DNA of 64,000 nucleotides, taken from contig JAOPKE010000010.1 of the NCBI GenBank assembly GCA_025517465.1, positions 1 to 64,000 on the forward strand, given 5' to 3'. The notes under the pieces are model-generated. The model worked only from the letters and a program-made list of their open reading frames with translations, ran no database searches and was not told the origin of the DNA. Positions within the stretch are counted from its first letter, which is position 1. Every line of letters starts with the position of its first letter. Shown here one piece after another: positions 53,494 through 61,999 of this stretch. Source of the DNA: Halobacteria archaeon HArc-gm2. GTDB taxonomy: Archaea; Halobacteriota; Halobacteria; Halobacteriales; Haloarculaceae. Both the position numbers and the translations under genes were made by a program.

Positions 53494-55392
53494 TTAGTCC
53501 CCCTCGGATGTCTGTAACTCTGCGAGTATCTCTAATTGTGTCGCACCGACATCACCGTGCACCAAGTCCGCGGCTTCGTCGGAGTGCGAACGACCAGAGA
53601 ACGAGACCTCGTCAACGTATTCTTCGGCGACGAGGTGAGCACAACCGTCGTCGTACGTCACGGTCACGCCGGATTGGTCGATCTCGACTTGATCGATGGG
53701 AATGTCGTCGTAATGGGATCCGTCTTCCCCAACACCGGTGAGTGAGATGTCGGCGCTCCATCCATCGAACTCCTCAGGGAGTACTATAATTCGACCAGAG
53801 ACTGCCCACGCGTCGCCATCGAATCGAGACGAGCTTTCGATCTCGAAGGCAGGCTCGGCGGGCGACACCGTGGAACGAGGGTTCCCGCTCCCGTGGATCG
53901 GGAACCGATTCAGGACGTTGTCGGAGAGCGAGTCGCCGCTGCCCCCTTTCGAGATCAAGTGACGAAGGCCGTCCCGCAACGTTCCGAACATGTCGTCGAG
54001 TGCCATCCGGAAGCCGCGTTGATACTGCTCACGGAGGTTCTCGGTGGACTCCCACTCGTCGTGCTCGGGTGGTTCGGCGAAGCGGAGAAATCGGTCGATC
54101 TCTAGATCACTTTCGGACGGGGCCCCTTCCATCCGTGCTTCGCCAGCGGCCAGTACGCCGAAGAAGTTTCGATCACCGTAGGCGACACGGCTCTGGTCGT
54201 AGTACTTGACCACCATCCCTGCTCCCCGAAACAGGGCGACGTTGTTCAGGTACGCATCGTCGTCTGCGGGAGATGCGAGACGAGCCGACAACCGTACTGA
54301 GCCGTCGGGAGTCTCAGCTCCATCTGCACGAGGTGGTAGCTCGACTGGAATATCGAGTCCGGCGACGTCTCCAGGATCCACTAGCGTCTGGGTGTCTGTC
54401 ATTCTCTCGTCGTAAGCCTCGACGAAGGGCCTGATCGCCGGGACGCTCTGTACGTCGGCCGTCAGCGTCTCGTCTGGCGTTTCGACCGTGATTTCGAGGT
54501 CTCCCCGATAGATCGCTGGCCAGAAGTACTTGACAGAGGCATCTACGAACTCTTGTGCGAGGTCCTGGACGTCAGGTCGTTCGTCACGCGTCGGGTCCTG
54601 GAACTCGACTACCATAGCACTCGTTCCGCTATTAACGGGCCGTTCCACGTACAATTGTTCTGCGAGCCGCGACGCGCGCTCTCCCCAGAAGGACTCTGGA
54701 CGGGGGCCATCGTCCGTCTCGATTGGCTGGCAGAGCCATCCCGCACCTTGGTACGTCGTATCGTCCTCAGGGAGTTGGTGTGTGGGGAACTTGGAGCGGG
54801 CGATGAGTCTCGGGGAGTCGTCTCCACGCTCACCGTGTGCGAGGTGCGAGTTGAAGACGACTGTCGAAGCGCCCGAGAAAGTCCAGAGTACGGACTTACC
54901 GAGACCGTACGAACCGCCGGCGGTGTCGTCCTGCTTACTACTGTAGAGCTCGTCGCGAACCAGCGCGGCGTAGTTCGAGTCTTCGTCCCAGCTCCCTGTC
55001 AAGCCGGTCGTATTGCTGTCTTCGACGACGAGGAGTCGGAGTTCGGCATCGGAGTCGTTGACCCGTTCGACGACCCGCTCGTAGCGATGACCATTGTGTG
55101 TGTCTGCGACGGCTCGCATCCGTTCGCCGAGCCCATCGTCCCAGCCGAGTGCGTCCAGGAACTCCTCTTTCTCCTCACCAGTGAGCGTGACGAACCCGAA
55201 CTCCACTTTGACCGGCTCGCCGTTCGGGAGGCCCTGGTCGTTCGCGTTTTGTAGGACCTCACGTACGAACGCCTCGGAGTCGTGGTCTACGGCGTGTTTG
55301 GTCGGATCGTCGCCGTATCGTGGCGCTCCCGGTCCACCACTGAAGAAGAACCACTCGGCAGTTTCGTCGATCGGTATCTGCTCTTGATCCAT
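53494..55392 (-). CDS. Cassette 1 gene A: GHKL (Bergerat-fold) ATPase
   Basis: The 632-residue protein has the N box FVREVLQNANDQG (E45, N49, D52), G1-like LLVVEDSNTTGLTG (D124 region) and G2-like GGSYGLGKSVLW (about 159-170), as in HSP90/MutL/MORC-type ATPases. The middle and C-terminal parts (about 230-470) are shared with the paralogue at 60.1 kb (PAIYRGDLEITVE, VALFRGAGMVVKYYDQSRV, FLRFAEPPEHDEW). GHKL ATPases usually dimerise through ATP and clamp or bend DNA. First gene of a compact three-gene operon, divergent from the methyltransferase. Confidence 0.75.
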   Translation of the reverse strand: MDQEQIPIDETAEWFFFSGGPGAPRYGDDPTKHAVDHDSEAFVREVLQNANDQGLPNGEPVKVEFGFVTLTGEEKEEFLDALGWDDGLGERMRAVADTHNGHRYERVVERVNDSDAELRLLVVEDSNTTGLTGSWDEDSNYAALVRDELYSSKQDDTAGGSYGLGKSVLWTFSGASTVVFNSHLAHGERGDDSPRLIARSKFPTHQLPEDDTTYQGAGWLCQPIETDDGPRPESFWGERASRLAEQLYVERPVNSGTSAMVVEFQDPTRDERPDVQDLAQEFVDASVKYFWPAIYRGDLEITVETPDETLTADVQSVPAIRPFVEAYDERMTDTQTLVDPGDVAGLDIPVELPPRADGAETPDGSVRLSARLASPADDDAYLNNVALFRGAGMVVKYYDQSRVAYGDRNFFGVLAAGEARMEGAPSESDLEIDRFLRFAEPPEHDEWESTENLREQYQRGFRMALDDMFGTLRDGLRHLISKGGSGDSLSDNVLNRFPIHGSGNPRSTVSPAEPAFEIESSSRFDGDAWAVSGRIIVLPEEFDGWSADISLTGVGEDGSHYDDIPIDQVEIDQSGVTVTYDDGCAHLVAEEYVDEVSFSGRSHSDEAADLVHGDVGATQLEILAELQTSEGD

Positions 55393-55556
55393 GTGAGAAA
55401 CCGGTATACTCGTACGGAACTATGACCACCTAGTTAGTATTATTGTTCCGCGTCGATGGAGTCCGGCCTGCCGAAATGGCCGACGGTTTTAGTCGGAGGA
55501 CACCATCGCACTCTCAACTTTGTACGAAGTGGCCGGGATGACGACGTTGCCGAACG

Positions 55557-55566
55557 CTTATGTAAC
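55557..55566 (+). promoter_or_regulatory. TATA-like box before the methyltransferase gene
   Basis: CTTATGTAAC lies about 27 bp upstream of the ATG. The 194-bp gap contains divergent promoters for cassette 1 and the methyltransferase operon, so modification and cassette expression could be jointly controlled. Confidence 0.5.
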
Positions 55567-55586
55567 GATACGCAGGAAAGAGGGTT

Positions 55587-56702
55587 ATGAAGGTAGCCGC
55601 AGTAGATCTGTTCTGCGGGGCCGGTGGACTCAGTTACGGGCTCCAGCAAGCCGGCGTCTCAGTCGTCGCGGGGATCGATTGGGACCAAGACTGTAAGCAT
55701 GCGTACGAACAGAACGTGGACGGGGAATACGTGCGAGCAGACGTCAAGGCGCTGGCACAGAATCCCGAACCAATCGCCCAAATGTACCCGTGGGATGCGG
55801 ATCTAAAGGTCCTCGCGGCGTGTGCTCCTTGTCAACCGTACTCGACGATGGGTCACTCGAAGGGGAAAGACCACGATGATCATCAAAAGTGGGGACTACT
55901 GAACGAGGTATCCCGGATCGCCGAGTACGTGGAACCGGACGTAGTGATCACCGAAAACGTGCTACAGGTGAAACAAGAGGACGGCGTCTACGACGCGTTC
56001 ATCGAGAGTCTCGAGTCCCAAGGTTACCACGTCAACAGCGACGAGAACAAGAAGGTCTACTGTCCCGAATACGGGATCCCGCAGAAGCGGAAGCGATGGG
56101 TTGTCATGGCGTCCAAACGTGGTCCGCTCTCGCTGGCCGACCCACCCATTCAGAACGAAGACGACTACCCCACGGTCAAAGACACGATCGATGGCCTGCC
56201 ACCGATCGAAGCAGGAGAAGTTAGTGACGAGAACGACGTCCATAGAGCACGTTCTCTCTCGGATAAGAATCTGGAACGCATCGACAACATGGAACCCGGT
56301 GGAGATTGGACTCTCTGGGAAGAGGAGGGTCTCGACCATCTCCTCGCAGACTGCCACCAGAAGGCGAGTGGACGCTCGTACAAGGCCCCATATAGCCGGA
56401 TGCGACCCGACGAACCCTCTCCGACGATCACGACGCAGTTCTACAATTACGGGAGTGGGCGTTTTGGACACTACGACACGGACCAGAACCGGGCACTCTC
56501 GATCCTCGAAGGGGCACTGCTTCAGACGTTCCCGGAAGATTATGACTTCTACGACGAGTGGGAGGACGTCGGCGTATCGAATCTGGGCCGGTTGATCGGT
56601 AACGCTGTTCCCCCGAAACTCGGTGAGTACATGGGTCAAGCAATACTCTCCCACGTCGGCGTCGCAGCGCCGTCTGTCGAGACCACCGCCGCTGGGGACT
56701 GA
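55587..56702 (+). CDS. drmMII: DNA C5-cytosine methyltransferase (DrmMII-like)
   Basis: The 371-residue protein has the complete C5-MTase series: motif I VDLFCGAGGLSYGL, motif IV ACAPCQPYSTMG with the catalytic Cys, motif VI VITENVLQVK, motif VIII QKRKRWVVMASK, motif IX RALSILEGALLQTFP and motif X IGNAVPPKLGEYMGQ. It should form 5-methylcytosine at a sequence that cannot be read from the protein. Class 2 DISARM uses such an enzyme to mark self DNA, so it is named accordingly. Separated from drmABC by cassette 1 on the other strand. A mismatch glycosylase follows 10 nt after its stop. Confidence 0.85.
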   Translation: MKVAAVDLFCGAGGLSYGLQQAGVSVVAGIDWDQDCKHAYEQNVDGEYVRADVKALAQNPEPIAQMYPWDADLKVLAACAPCQPYSTMGHSKGKDHDDHQKWGLLNEVSRIAEYVEPDVVITENVLQVKQEDGVYDAFIESLESQGYHVNSDENKKVYCPEYGIPQKRKRWVVMASKRGPLSLADPPIQNEDDYPTVKDTIDGLPPIEAGEVSDENDVHRARSLSDKNLERIDNMEPGGDWTLWEEEGLDHLLADCHQKASGRSYKAPYSRMRPDEPSPTITTQFYNYGSGRFGHYDTDQNRALSILEGALLQTFPEDYDFYDEWEDVGVSNLGRLIGNAVPPKLGEYMGQAILSHVGVAAPSVETTAAGD

Positions 56703-56712
56703 GAGCCAACCC

Positions 56713-57348
56713 ATGTCATCCGAGCCGGAGCGCCGATTTAGGACAGAGCTGCTCGAATGGGGAGAAGAGAACCGCCGCGAGTACTCGTGGCGGGAACCGG
56801 ATCGAACACTGTACGAGGTGTTCGTAGCGGAGTTCTTCCTGACGCAGACACCGGCTGACAACGTCGGAGCGGTCTATCCCAGGTTCTTGGAACTGTTCCC
56901 CACGCTGGACGAAATAGCGGATGCCAATGAGGACGAACTCGTCGAAGTTATCGAACCCCTCGGATTCCAAAATATGCGCGCACAGGCACTGAAGCGAATT
57001 GCCTCGACACACGACCACCTCCCCACTCGGGCAGAATCGCTGATGGAGCTGCCGCGAGTGGGTCGGTACGTAGCGAACGCCACGTTGTGCTTCGCCCGTG
57101 GTGACCGGTTACCGGTACTCGACAGGAACGTCGAGAGGGTGTACAGCCGGGTATTTCGAGATGTGTGGACCGAGACAGAAGCGGATCAGCTGGCTTTCAC
57201 GGAAAAACTGGTTCCTGACGAGGCCCGCACGTACAATCTCACCCTCCTCGATTTCGGTGCCCTGATCTGTCAGACTGAACCGTTGTGTGAGCAGTGTTTC
57301 GCCAATGAATACTGTGACTATTTCCGAGAATCGTCGAGGGGAACGTAG
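56713..57348 (+). CDS. HhH-GPD mismatch DNA glycosylase, Mig (T:G) type
   Basis: The 211-residue protein starts MSSEPERRFRTELLEWGEEN. It has an HhH-GPD domain with hairpin LPRVGRYVANATLCFARG and LPVLDRNVERV (catalytic Asp137), and a C-terminal 4Fe-4S loop C-x5-C-x2-C-x5-C. At the position of the endonuclease III lysine it has Tyr119 (LPRVGRY). The thymine glycosylase Mig of Methanothermobacter, partner of a C5-methyltransferase, also has Tyr there. Mig removes T from T:G pairs produced by deamination of 5-methylcytosine, and this gene follows a C5-MTase by 10 nt. It therefore most likely repairs the side effects of self-methylation. MutY-type A:G activity is the alternative. Confidence 0.75.
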   Translation: MSSEPERRFRTELLEWGEENRREYSWREPDRTLYEVFVAEFFLTQTPADNVGAVYPRFLELFPTLDEIADANEDELVEVIEPLGFQNMRAQALKRIASTHDHLPTRAESLMELPRVGRYVANATLCFARGDRLPVLDRNVERVYSRVFRDVWTETEADQLAFTEKLVPDEARTYNLTLLDFGALICQTEPLCEQCFANEYCDYFRESSRGT

Positions 57349-57611
57349 CTCTACGAGTTCGCCGACCGCTGTTCTCGAGGCAGAGTATCTCTTCTGCCTG
57401 TCTTACCCAACTAGGCTCCTCACGGGATGAGAATTCAATAGAGTCGCGTGGATTAGATCCTCTCGAGTCCCACTCTCATATGGGGGTTTTAAACCGAGTC
57501 ACCGTCTAAGCGGGTAACAGTGATACTCTACGTGCGTTCTATACGGGCATGCTCTACGAAGTGTCTTCGTAGAGGTCTCCCGGACGCTGAACACATGGCG
57601 GGTGATCCAGC

Positions 57612-58385
57612 GTGACTCCGAACGGGGACACCAAACACGAAGAGCCCCTCATCCTCCACTGTTTCGCTGACTACGGAATGGAATCTGAGGTACTCAACGA
57701 CTTCGGGAACGTAGTCCGTGTCGGAATCGATCCGAAGGACACGAACGAGAGCACGCCGATCAAGGCAGACGCCCACATTGAGGAAAAGGAGTGGGACATC
57801 CCCATCAAAGATGACGTCACCTTCGATCTCGGACTGTTTCACCCGGTTTGTTCACGGTGGGCCGCGACGACGAGTATCTCGGGAGACCCCGACGAACACG
57901 AGAACATGATCCCGAGCGCACGGACACTCGCGGAAAAATACTGTGATCACTACATCATAGAGAACGTTCCGCGCGCACCGCTTCACGATCCTCTCGTGTT
58001 GAACGGACGGATGTTCGGGATGCCGATCGAGTACGAGCGCGCGTTCGAAACTTCCTTCGCGGTTCCACAGCCACCCCGTGAGAAGCGGTTCTTGACGACA
58101 GATGGGTCGTCTGAGAAAGCCGAGACCTCGTCGTTCTACTTCTCCGAACGGTCCAAAGAGTGGTGGGCGGCGGTCAAAAATTACCCACCAAGGCCGTATC
58201 CGAAGAGTCACATAGCGAAGAACGCGATTCCCGCGCCGTTCATCTACTACTTGGTTCGGCAGTGGTTGATGGTGTACGAGGACGAGCAAGGGATCTCGGA
58301 AGGTCGCGTGGACTACTCCAACTACGACAAGCGAATGGACACCAAGCGCAAAAGCGAGGACAATCGCCAGTTAGACGAGTTCTGA
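57612..58385 (+). CDS. Divergent second C5-methyltransferase-like protein
   Basis: The 257-residue protein starts at GTG. A Rossmann-like start (ILHCFADYGMESEVLNDFGN; VVRVGIDPKD) is followed by GLFHPVCSRWAATTS at the place of motif IV, where Cys is kept but the usual Pro-Cys is Val-Cys. Next comes YIIENVPRAPLHDPLVLNGR, similar to motif VI (ENV), and NAIPAPFIYYLVRQWL, similar to motif X. It is short for a C5-MTase, with no visible motif VIII QxRxR or target-recognition domain. It could be a phage-type methyltransferase, a non-catalytic regulator or a modified-base sensor. A 263-nt gap without visible genes separates it from the glycosylase gene. Confidence 0.6.
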   Translation: MTPNGDTKHEEPLILHCFADYGMESEVLNDFGNVVRVGIDPKDTNESTPIKADAHIEEKEWDIPIKDDVTFDLGLFHPVCSRWAATTSISGDPDEHENMIPSARTLAEKYCDHYIIENVPRAPLHDPLVLNGRMFGMPIEYERAFETSFAVPQPPREKRFLTTDGSSEKAETSSFYFSERSKEWWAAVKNYPPRPYPKSHIAKNAIPAPFIYYLVRQWLMVYEDEQGISEGRVDYSNYDKRMDTKRKSEDNRQLDEF

Positions 58386-58449
58386 TGTCCGATAATACAG
58401 ACATCCAATGTGGAGGTAAGTCGCAGGTTTCGATAAGGGGTACAGTCTG

Positions 58450-59976
58450 ATGGGCGAGAACGAATGTCAAGTATATCTGGATCGGGATTCGAACACTTCG
58501 TACGTCGGGGACCCGTTCGTCGGTGTGCCAGTCTCTCGCGATATCGTGAAAACCGTCGCTACTCGGTATCACGTAGAGGCCGATTCACTCGCCAGAGCCC
58601 TGAGAGAAGTACGAAGCACGTCTGTGATCGACGTCGAAACCCTCTTTACGGGCTTCGACCCCCTTCCCGTCGGTCGAAGTGATAACGGGCTGTTGTACGT
58701 GCTAGCCGAGGCAGACGGGTGTTGGGACACTGTGGCCGGTCGAATCGGATTGACAGAAGACGGTCGTGACGCCGTAGCGACCGCTCACGACCGACAGGTC
58801 AGTAAGGTAATAGGAGACAGAGGGGTAGAAGGCAGTGGTGGGTTCGTTGTCTCGTGTTCGGAGTTTCCCACGGAGGCTATCGATGATATTGTAGCGGTGG
58901 TTGGGAAGACCAGACTAACGAATCGACAGGCGACGACGTGGATCCTCTCTCAGTATGTCCCAGGTAGTGACGCAATCGCCCGGATACTCTCGATTCCCGA
59001 GCCGATCGTGCAATCGGAACTCGCCACCGTCGACAGGGCTACGCGGCGGAGTGTAGCAGAGACGAGAACTCTCGACGTACCTGGACCACTCACTCGCCTG
59101 GATCCGGAACCCCAGTCCCCGACGTGGATGGGACTCGATTGGTCGAAGTGGTTCGACCTTCGGGACTGGAAAAGCCTTTGTAAAGAACTACCACGCCGCC
59201 CAGGCCTCTACCGGGTTCGGCACTCGGAACTTCCGGGGTTGATGTATGTCGGGGAGTCGGGGGCGCAGGGAGGTGTTCGAGAGCGAGTAGGACTTGGCCT
59301 GTCGGCCGGGGTGAGCGGATCGGAACGACAGACTGTAGACCAACACGGTGCGGCGGATCCCCTTCGACAAATCACCGAGATTGCGGGGGGTAACGTGGAG
59401 GTTTCTGTTACGACACCTCCGATAACGTCGAATCGGAGACATCGACGTGCAATCGAGGCGACTCTGGTGGCGATCTGTCGGCGAGAGACCGGCTGGACTC
59501 CTATGGTCCAATTGAAACGAGAGCCTGCAGACCACGTGAGCGGTAACCACGACGAGGTCCATCGAGAGTTACGGGACATCACAGAACGGTCCTCTTACTC
59601 CGTGCCATCGTGGCAGCCCTGGCGTGACGTGACCGCCCCGTACTGGTTGGGACTCGACTGGACCGAGAGCCGTCCGCTCTGTCAGCGAGATACGATCGAC
59701 ACTAGTGGAGTACACGCGTTTCGAGTGTGGCGAGAGGCTCAGGCTGGAGAACGGTGGTGCCAACCACTCCAAGTAATCGGCACGACGGGATCGATATCGA
59801 GTCGACTGTTCAAACTACAGAGCGAGTATGGAGACGACGTCCGTTTCTCTGTCGTCCGTCTCGACGGGCTGAGCACGGACGCACAACGTCGGTCGCGTGA
59901 ACTGAGTGAAGTCCGCTACGACCTCATCGGCGCACACTACTTTGCCACTGGCACTCCCCCAAAGGCACAGTTCTGA
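58450..59976 (+). CDS. Protein with tandem GIY-YIG-like domains
   Basis: This 508-residue protein has a unique N-terminal region (about 1-210). A GIY-YIG domain (about 245-360) shows PGLYRVRHSELPGLMYVGES (GIY...YIG), GVRERVGLG (Arg) and RRAIEATLVAICRRETGWTP (Glu helix). The C-terminal part repeats the layout: PYWLGLDWTES recalls MGLDWSKW before the first domain, then GVHAFRVW, LQVIGTTGSISSRL and RELSEVRYDLIGAHYFATGT. The second copy has lost the Gly-Glu-Ser and the clear catalytic Arg, so it may bind rather than cut. GIY-YIG enzymes cleave DNA, so this is a likely effector nuclease of the locus. Confidence 0.65.
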   Translation: MGENECQVYLDRDSNTSYVGDPFVGVPVSRDIVKTVATRYHVEADSLARALREVRSTSVIDVETLFTGFDPLPVGRSDNGLLYVLAEADGCWDTVAGRIGLTEDGRDAVATAHDRQVSKVIGDRGVEGSGGFVVSCSEFPTEAIDDIVAVVGKTRLTNRQATTWILSQYVPGSDAIARILSIPEPIVQSELATVDRATRRSVAETRTLDVPGPLTRLDPEPQSPTWMGLDWSKWFDLRDWKSLCKELPRRPGLYRVRHSELPGLMYVGESGAQGGVRERVGLGLSAGVSGSERQTVDQHGAADPLRQITEIAGGNVEVSVTTPPITSNRRHRRAIEATLVAICRRETGWTPMVQLKREPADHVSGNHDEVHRELRDITERSSYSVPSWQPWRDVTAPYWLGLDWTESRPLCQRDTIDTSGVHAFRVWREAQAGERWCQPLQVIGTTGSISSRLFKLQSEYGDDVRFSVVRLDGLSTDAQRRSRELSEVRYDLIGAHYFATGTPPKAQF

Positions 59977-60010
59977 TATCGAGGGGACGACGGCTGTAAC
60001 ACACCGCACA

Positions 60011-60016
60011 TTTATG
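60011..60016 (+). promoter_or_regulatory. TATA-like box before the leader ORF and cassette 2
   Basis: TTTATG lies about 28 bp before the ATG at 60042. A leaderless transcript would begin at that small ORF, not at the GHKL gene. Confidence 0.5.
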
Positions 60017-60041
60017 GCGGCGGGGGAGAGTTGCAGCAATT

Positions 60042-60110
60042 ATGAATCGTAGCGCGTACTTCTCCGACATGGTTGCGTTCGCACCCGCTAGCGCCGGTGG
60101 GGTGTCGTGA
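60042..60110 (+). CDS. Possible 22-residue leader peptide
   Basis: It reads MNRSAYFSDMVAFAPASAGG plus VS. Its TGA overlaps the ATG of the GHKL ATPase gene as TGATG, and its own ATG has correctly spaced promoter sequence. It may be a leader that couples translation of cassette 2, or a relic of the gene's former N-terminus. Confidence 0.4.
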   Translation: MNRSAYFSDMVAFAPASAGGVS

Positions 60111-61999
60111 TGAGCAGCCAGTGGGGATTCACCACTTCTCGACCGACCGATGCACGGTACGGTGACGACGTCGCAAAGTACGCGATGTCGCACGGCGAGC
60201 CGGGGTTGAAGACGTTCGTTCGGGAGGTGCTACAGAACTCGAACGACGCTCGGTTGGACAACGATCAACCGGCACGAGTCACGTTCAAGCTCGATTCATT
60301 ACAGGACGACGAGGCGATAGAGTACCTCAGCGCACTCGATATAGACAACTGGGCTGACCACGCCGATCTAGCGACAGATACCGAGAGTGGGAAACACATC
60401 TTGGAGGCCATAGAGCGGATCAAGGACGACGAGGAGATCCGCGTTCTGACCATCGAGGACGAGAACACAGAGGGTCTCCTCGGAGAAGAAAACGCCGACG
60501 AATCGAACTTTACCGCTCTGGTCCGAGACGTCCTGTTCAGTAGTAAGTCTGGAGACACCGCCGGGGGGAGTTACGGCCTGGGGAAGGCTGTCCTCTGGCT
60601 GTACTCGGGCCTCTCGCTCGTCATGTTCAACTCCACGCTGAGTGAGCCCGACCCGAAAGACGACTCTCCCCGATTGATCGGCCGGACGCGCTTGCCGACG
60701 CACAAGTCGAAGGACGGTGACACGGTCTATCAAGGCCACGGTTGGTATGGTAGTCTGAACGGCGATGAAGCGGGTGCGAGGCCGGAGTCTATCTGGGGCG
60801 ACGACGCCGACGGGGTCGCAGAAGACCTCCAGCTTAGTCGTCCCGACGTCCCCGGGACCAGCATCCAAGTCGTGGACTTCCGCGTGCCCACTGCGGAAGA
60901 GCGTCTAGACGACGAGGAGTTAGCTGACCAAATTACAGAGATGGCGATCGAGTGGTTCTGGCCAGCGGTGTATCGTGGTGACCTGGAGGTCGCAGTCGAA
61001 GTTGATGGGGAGACGAAGGAAGCAAGTATCGACGAGTATCCTCGGTACGAACCCTTCACGAGCTGTCTGGACAACCGAGAGGACTCGGTTGATAAGTTGG
61101 AGGAACGTGGTGATGTCGCGCAGGCGACCATCTCCCTCGACGTCCCCGAGAAAACAGGTGGCAATGGTGGTGCAGATGGCGAACTCGACTTGCTGGTTCG
61201 ACGTGCAGAGACGGGCGAGTATCAGCATCAGAACGAGGTGGCGTTCGTACGAGGGGCGGGAATGGTGGTCGAATACTACGACCGAGACCGGGTCGTCGTC
61301 GGGAACCAGGACTTCCACGCTGTCCTCTTAGGCGGGCGCGCACGGCCGTGGGGGACCAACGAGAATCCAGGAGAAGCAGACACGACCGTAGAGGAGTTCT
61401 TGACCGCTGCAGAGCCACCTCAACACGACGAGTGGGTGAGAACGGAGACATTGGCGAACACCTACTCTCGGGGGTTCCGGACCGCAGTAGAAGGTATCAA
61501 ATCCGACGTGACCCAGAGGCTACGTGGGCTCGTCGCTCCCGACGTCGATCGAGGTGCGACCGGCCCCCAGCGTCTCGGGAACCGGTTCAAGATCGGAAAC
61601 GAATCCCGCGAAGGCCGTTCTGATTCCGAGTCACCCAGCAGTCAGCGTGTTACCGGAAACACGAACATCTCGTTCGACGAGGTGTACACTCACTGGTCGT
61701 TCGACGGCGAGGTGGAGCCATCGAACGACCGTAACGAGATACGATCGGTTACCGTATCGCTAGTTCGAATGGCGGAAGAGAGAGCGACGTCGGATCGCCT
61801 TCCTGTACAGAATATTTCGTCAGATACGGCAGGGGTCTCGATATCACTCCCGGAGGAGAACGGCGTGCAAGTGGGACGGCTGGAACCAGCTCCCGGTACA
61901 TCAGAGATTTCCTTCGAAGGCGTGTCGAAAAGGGACTCTAGACAAGTCGAAACCAGGCTGAAGGTTTCGGTCGACGTGGCAGAACGGAGGGACGACTGA
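60110..61999 (+). CDS. Cassette 2 gene A: GHKL ATPase
   Basis: This 629-residue protein is a clear paralogue of the cassette 1 ATPase: N box FVREVLQNSNDARL (E39, N43, D46), VLTIEDENTEGLLG and GGSYGLGKAVLWLYSG. Further matches are RYGDD near the start, FWPAVYRGDLEVAVE, EVAFVRGAGMVVEYYDRDRV and FLTAAEPPQHDEW. The ATG at 60110 follows a GTG at 60107; either may be used. It shares its last base with the start of gene B. Predicted DNA-acting or assembly ATPase of the DISARM-linked locus. Confidence 0.75.
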   Translation: MSSQWGFTTSRPTDARYGDDVAKYAMSHGEPGLKTFVREVLQNSNDARLDNDQPARVTFKLDSLQDDEAIEYLSALDIDNWADHADLATDTESGKHILEAIERIKDDEEIRVLTIEDENTEGLLGEENADESNFTALVRDVLFSSKSGDTAGGSYGLGKAVLWLYSGLSLVMFNSTLSEPDPKDDSPRLIGRTRLPTHKSKDGDTVYQGHGWYGSLNGDEAGARPESIWGDDADGVAEDLQLSRPDVPGTSIQVVDFRVPTAEERLDDEELADQITEMAIEWFWPAVYRGDLEVAVEVDGETKEASIDEYPRYEPFTSCLDNREDSVDKLEERGDVAQATISLDVPEKTGGNGGADGELDLLVRRAETGEYQHQNEVAFVRGAGMVVEYYDRDRVVVGNQDFHAVLLGGRARPWGTNENPGEADTTVEEFLTAAEPPQHDEWVRTETLANTYSRGFRTAVEGIKSDVTQRLRGLVAPDVDRGATGPQRLGNRFKIGNESREGRSDSESPSSQRVTGNTNISFDEVYTHWSFDGEVEPSNDRNEIRSVTVSLVRMAEERATSDRLPVQNISSDTAGVSISLPEENGVQVGRLEPAPGTSEISFEGVSKRDSRQVETRLKVSVDVAERRDD

